From the NCBI GenBank assembly GCA_029564115.1, contig JAKQQP010000022.1, positions 1 to 5,537 on the forward strand: a stretch of DNA of 5,537 nt. Reading direction: 5' to 3'. A model generated the notes under the pieces. It was not told where the DNA came from. It worked only from the letters and a program-made list of their open reading frames with translations, and did no database searches. The first letter of the stretch is position 1. Every line of letters starts with the position of its first letter. Made by a program: the position numbers and the translations under genes. Shown here piece by piece: positions 4,676 to 5,537 of the stretch. The stretch comes from Candidatus Rifleibacteriota bacterium. GTDB taxonomy: Bacteria > Riflebacteria > Ozemobacteria > Ozemobacterales > Ozemobacteraceae.

Positions 4676-5537
4676 TTACCACTGAAAGCCCGGCCAGCCT
4701 TCAGAAATGGCGATCTGGTTGACTGCTTCTTTGATTGCCGGGTCGGCGTTGTTGCTGTTGGCAAGAATGAATGCCCCGCAGCCGCTTGATTCATGGGCGA
4801 TGAACATCGATCGGTAGCCCTCTGTGTTGCCGGTGTGCCCGAAAAACAGGCCGGGCCCCTTATCGTTGTAAAGCGCGAATCCCAGGCCGAAAAATGGCTC
4901 ACGATATGGCGACAGCATCGCTTTGAGCGATTGCGGCTGCAGCAACCCCGAAGAACTGCCCTGAAGTATTTTCTGCAGATGCAGGGCAAATTTGGCCAGG
5001 TCGGTGGGGGTTGTCCAGATGCCACTGCCCGCCTGGGTCGGGTAGACAAACCAGTTGCCGTCTACCGGCTCTCCGTCAGAGCTGTGCCCGCAGGCCGCAT
5101 TTCTGCTCAAATGGTCGCTGAGCGGCTGCGCAAAGAAACTTCTTTGCATGTTCAATGGCTGCAGCAGCTTGCGCTGTATGAGTGCTTCAAAATTCTCGCC
5201 GCTAACATCCTGTAAAATCGTCTGTAGAACCGCAAAAGAGCCGGTAGAATAAGCGAACTGCCCGTCAACCGGGTTTTCAACAATTACCGCCGGCGCGTCG
5301 CATGGGCTGGTTCCGTCCAACACGTCCTGCAATGAGGGTATCGCCCCTTCTTTTAAAAAGCCCCGGTAACTCGGCACATTGATACCGGAAAAATGGCTGA
5401 GCATGCGCCTGATAGTCACCGGAGTCTTTCTGGTGAAGTCATTTTCAGGCAGTTTCCATGATTTCAGATATTCGTTTACCGGTCGGTCGAGGTCCAGTCT
5501 GCCTTTTTCAACCAGAATCATGGTTAAAACCGCAGAA
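4676..5537 (-). CDS. Class C beta-lactamase-like serine hydrolase, C-terminal part (N-terminus off the window)
   Basis: The frame is open to the right edge, giving 286 residues. ATG 5521 lies inside the conserved block MILVEKGRLDLDRPVNEYL and is not the start. The family (PF00144) includes AmpC-type beta-lactamases, D-alanyl-D-alanine carboxypeptidases and esterases, usually exported. The catalytic SxxK is expected a few residues beyond the window edge. Visible, counting from that Met, are RRMLSHFSGI (38-47), the second motif YSTGSF (91-96) with the catalytic Tyr but Thr where Y-x-N proteins have Asn, the FEALIQRKLLQPLNM helix (111-125), and HTGNTEGYRSM (229-239), the H-x-G version of the K-T-G box. 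HTG and a non-YxN second motif argue for an esterase or peptidase-like member over a true beta-lactamase. The stop lies 32 bases before the DUF1016 relic. I find no convincing terminator. Substrate cannot be told. Confidence 0.9.
   Translation of the reverse strand, partial: SAVLTMILVEKGRLDLDRPVNEYLKSWKLPENDFTRKTPVTIRRMLSHFSGINVPSYRGFLKEGAIPSLQDVLDGTSPCDAPAVIVENPVDGQFAYSTGSFAVLQTILQDVSGENFEALIQRKLLQPLNMQRSFFAQPLSDHLSRNAACGHSSDGEPVDGNWFVYPTQAGSGIWTTPTDLAKFALHLQKILQGSSSGLLQPQSLKAMLSPYREPFFGLGFALYNDKGPGLFFGHTGNTEGYRSMFIAHESSGCGAFILANSNNADPAIKEAVNQIAISEGWPGFQW

Noticed and set aside
4682..4704. Hairpin at the end of the serine hydrolase gene as a terminator
   Set aside because: The 8-bp stem needs a G-U pair, lies inside the coding sequence, and the T-run is about 13 bases after the stem instead of adjacent.
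4621..5049. 142-codon minus-strand frame across the end of the serine hydrolase gene
   Set aside because: It is a shifted-frame shadow of the hydrolase, rich in Arg, Ser and Pro with no family features. Its tail past the hydrolase stop resembles nothing I can name.

Overview
The window looks like chromosome from an uncultured or environmental bacterium, probably Gram-negative in organisation. Base composition is near 50% GC, genes are closely packed, and Shine-Dalgarno sites are ordinary. A protein with a clear Sec signal peptide is a member of the serpin family, which is uncommon in bacteria. Nothing here fixes the phylum.

Layout. (1) Positions 1-426, minus strand: the N-terminal 142 residues of an unrecognised, mostly helical cytoplasmic protein that runs off the left edge. 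(2) 427-673: a divergent intergenic region with a plausible sigma70-type promoter facing each way. (3) 674-1918, plus strand: a secreted, apparently inhibitory serpin with a canonical hinge and a predicted P1 lysine. (4) 1942-1976: a perfect 13-bp hairpin between convergent genes. (5) 2035-2648, minus strand: a HicAB toxin-antitoxin locus. The antitoxin hicB is intact and has a strong ribosome-binding site. The toxin hicA has lost its usual start codon and several normally conserved glycine/proline positions. (6) 2746-4430, minus strand: two different members of the RlaP/YcgL-type DNA-polymerase-beta nucleotidyltransferase family, overlapping by ATGA and so almost certainly translationally coupled. 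(7) 4436-4643: a scar made of two gene relics joined almost end to end, a DUF1016/YhcG N-terminal fragment and a second, dead copy of the 5' end of hicB. (8) 4676-5537, minus strand: the C-terminal part of a class C beta-lactamase-like serine hydrolase whose N-terminus, including the expected SxxK motif, lies off the right edge.

How the parts fit. The stretch from about 2035 to 4643 reads as a small accessory island of toxin-antitoxin and nucleotidyltransferase genes with debris of earlier modules. It sits between two ordinary-looking genes, the serpin and the serine hydrolase. The most promising candidate for something undescribed is the coupled pair of non-identical nucleotidyltransferases. 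Both keep the G-S...D-x-D metal-binding core and the same spacing of downstream conserved residues, yet they differ in their C-terminal regions, which suggests a two-subunit enzyme or an enzyme with a diverged partner. The family has been linked to RNA repair by comparative genomics, but no RNA ligase is visible here, so its substrate is unknown. The HicAB state (good antitoxin, damaged toxin) and the hicB relic about 2 kb away point to past duplication and recombination in this island.
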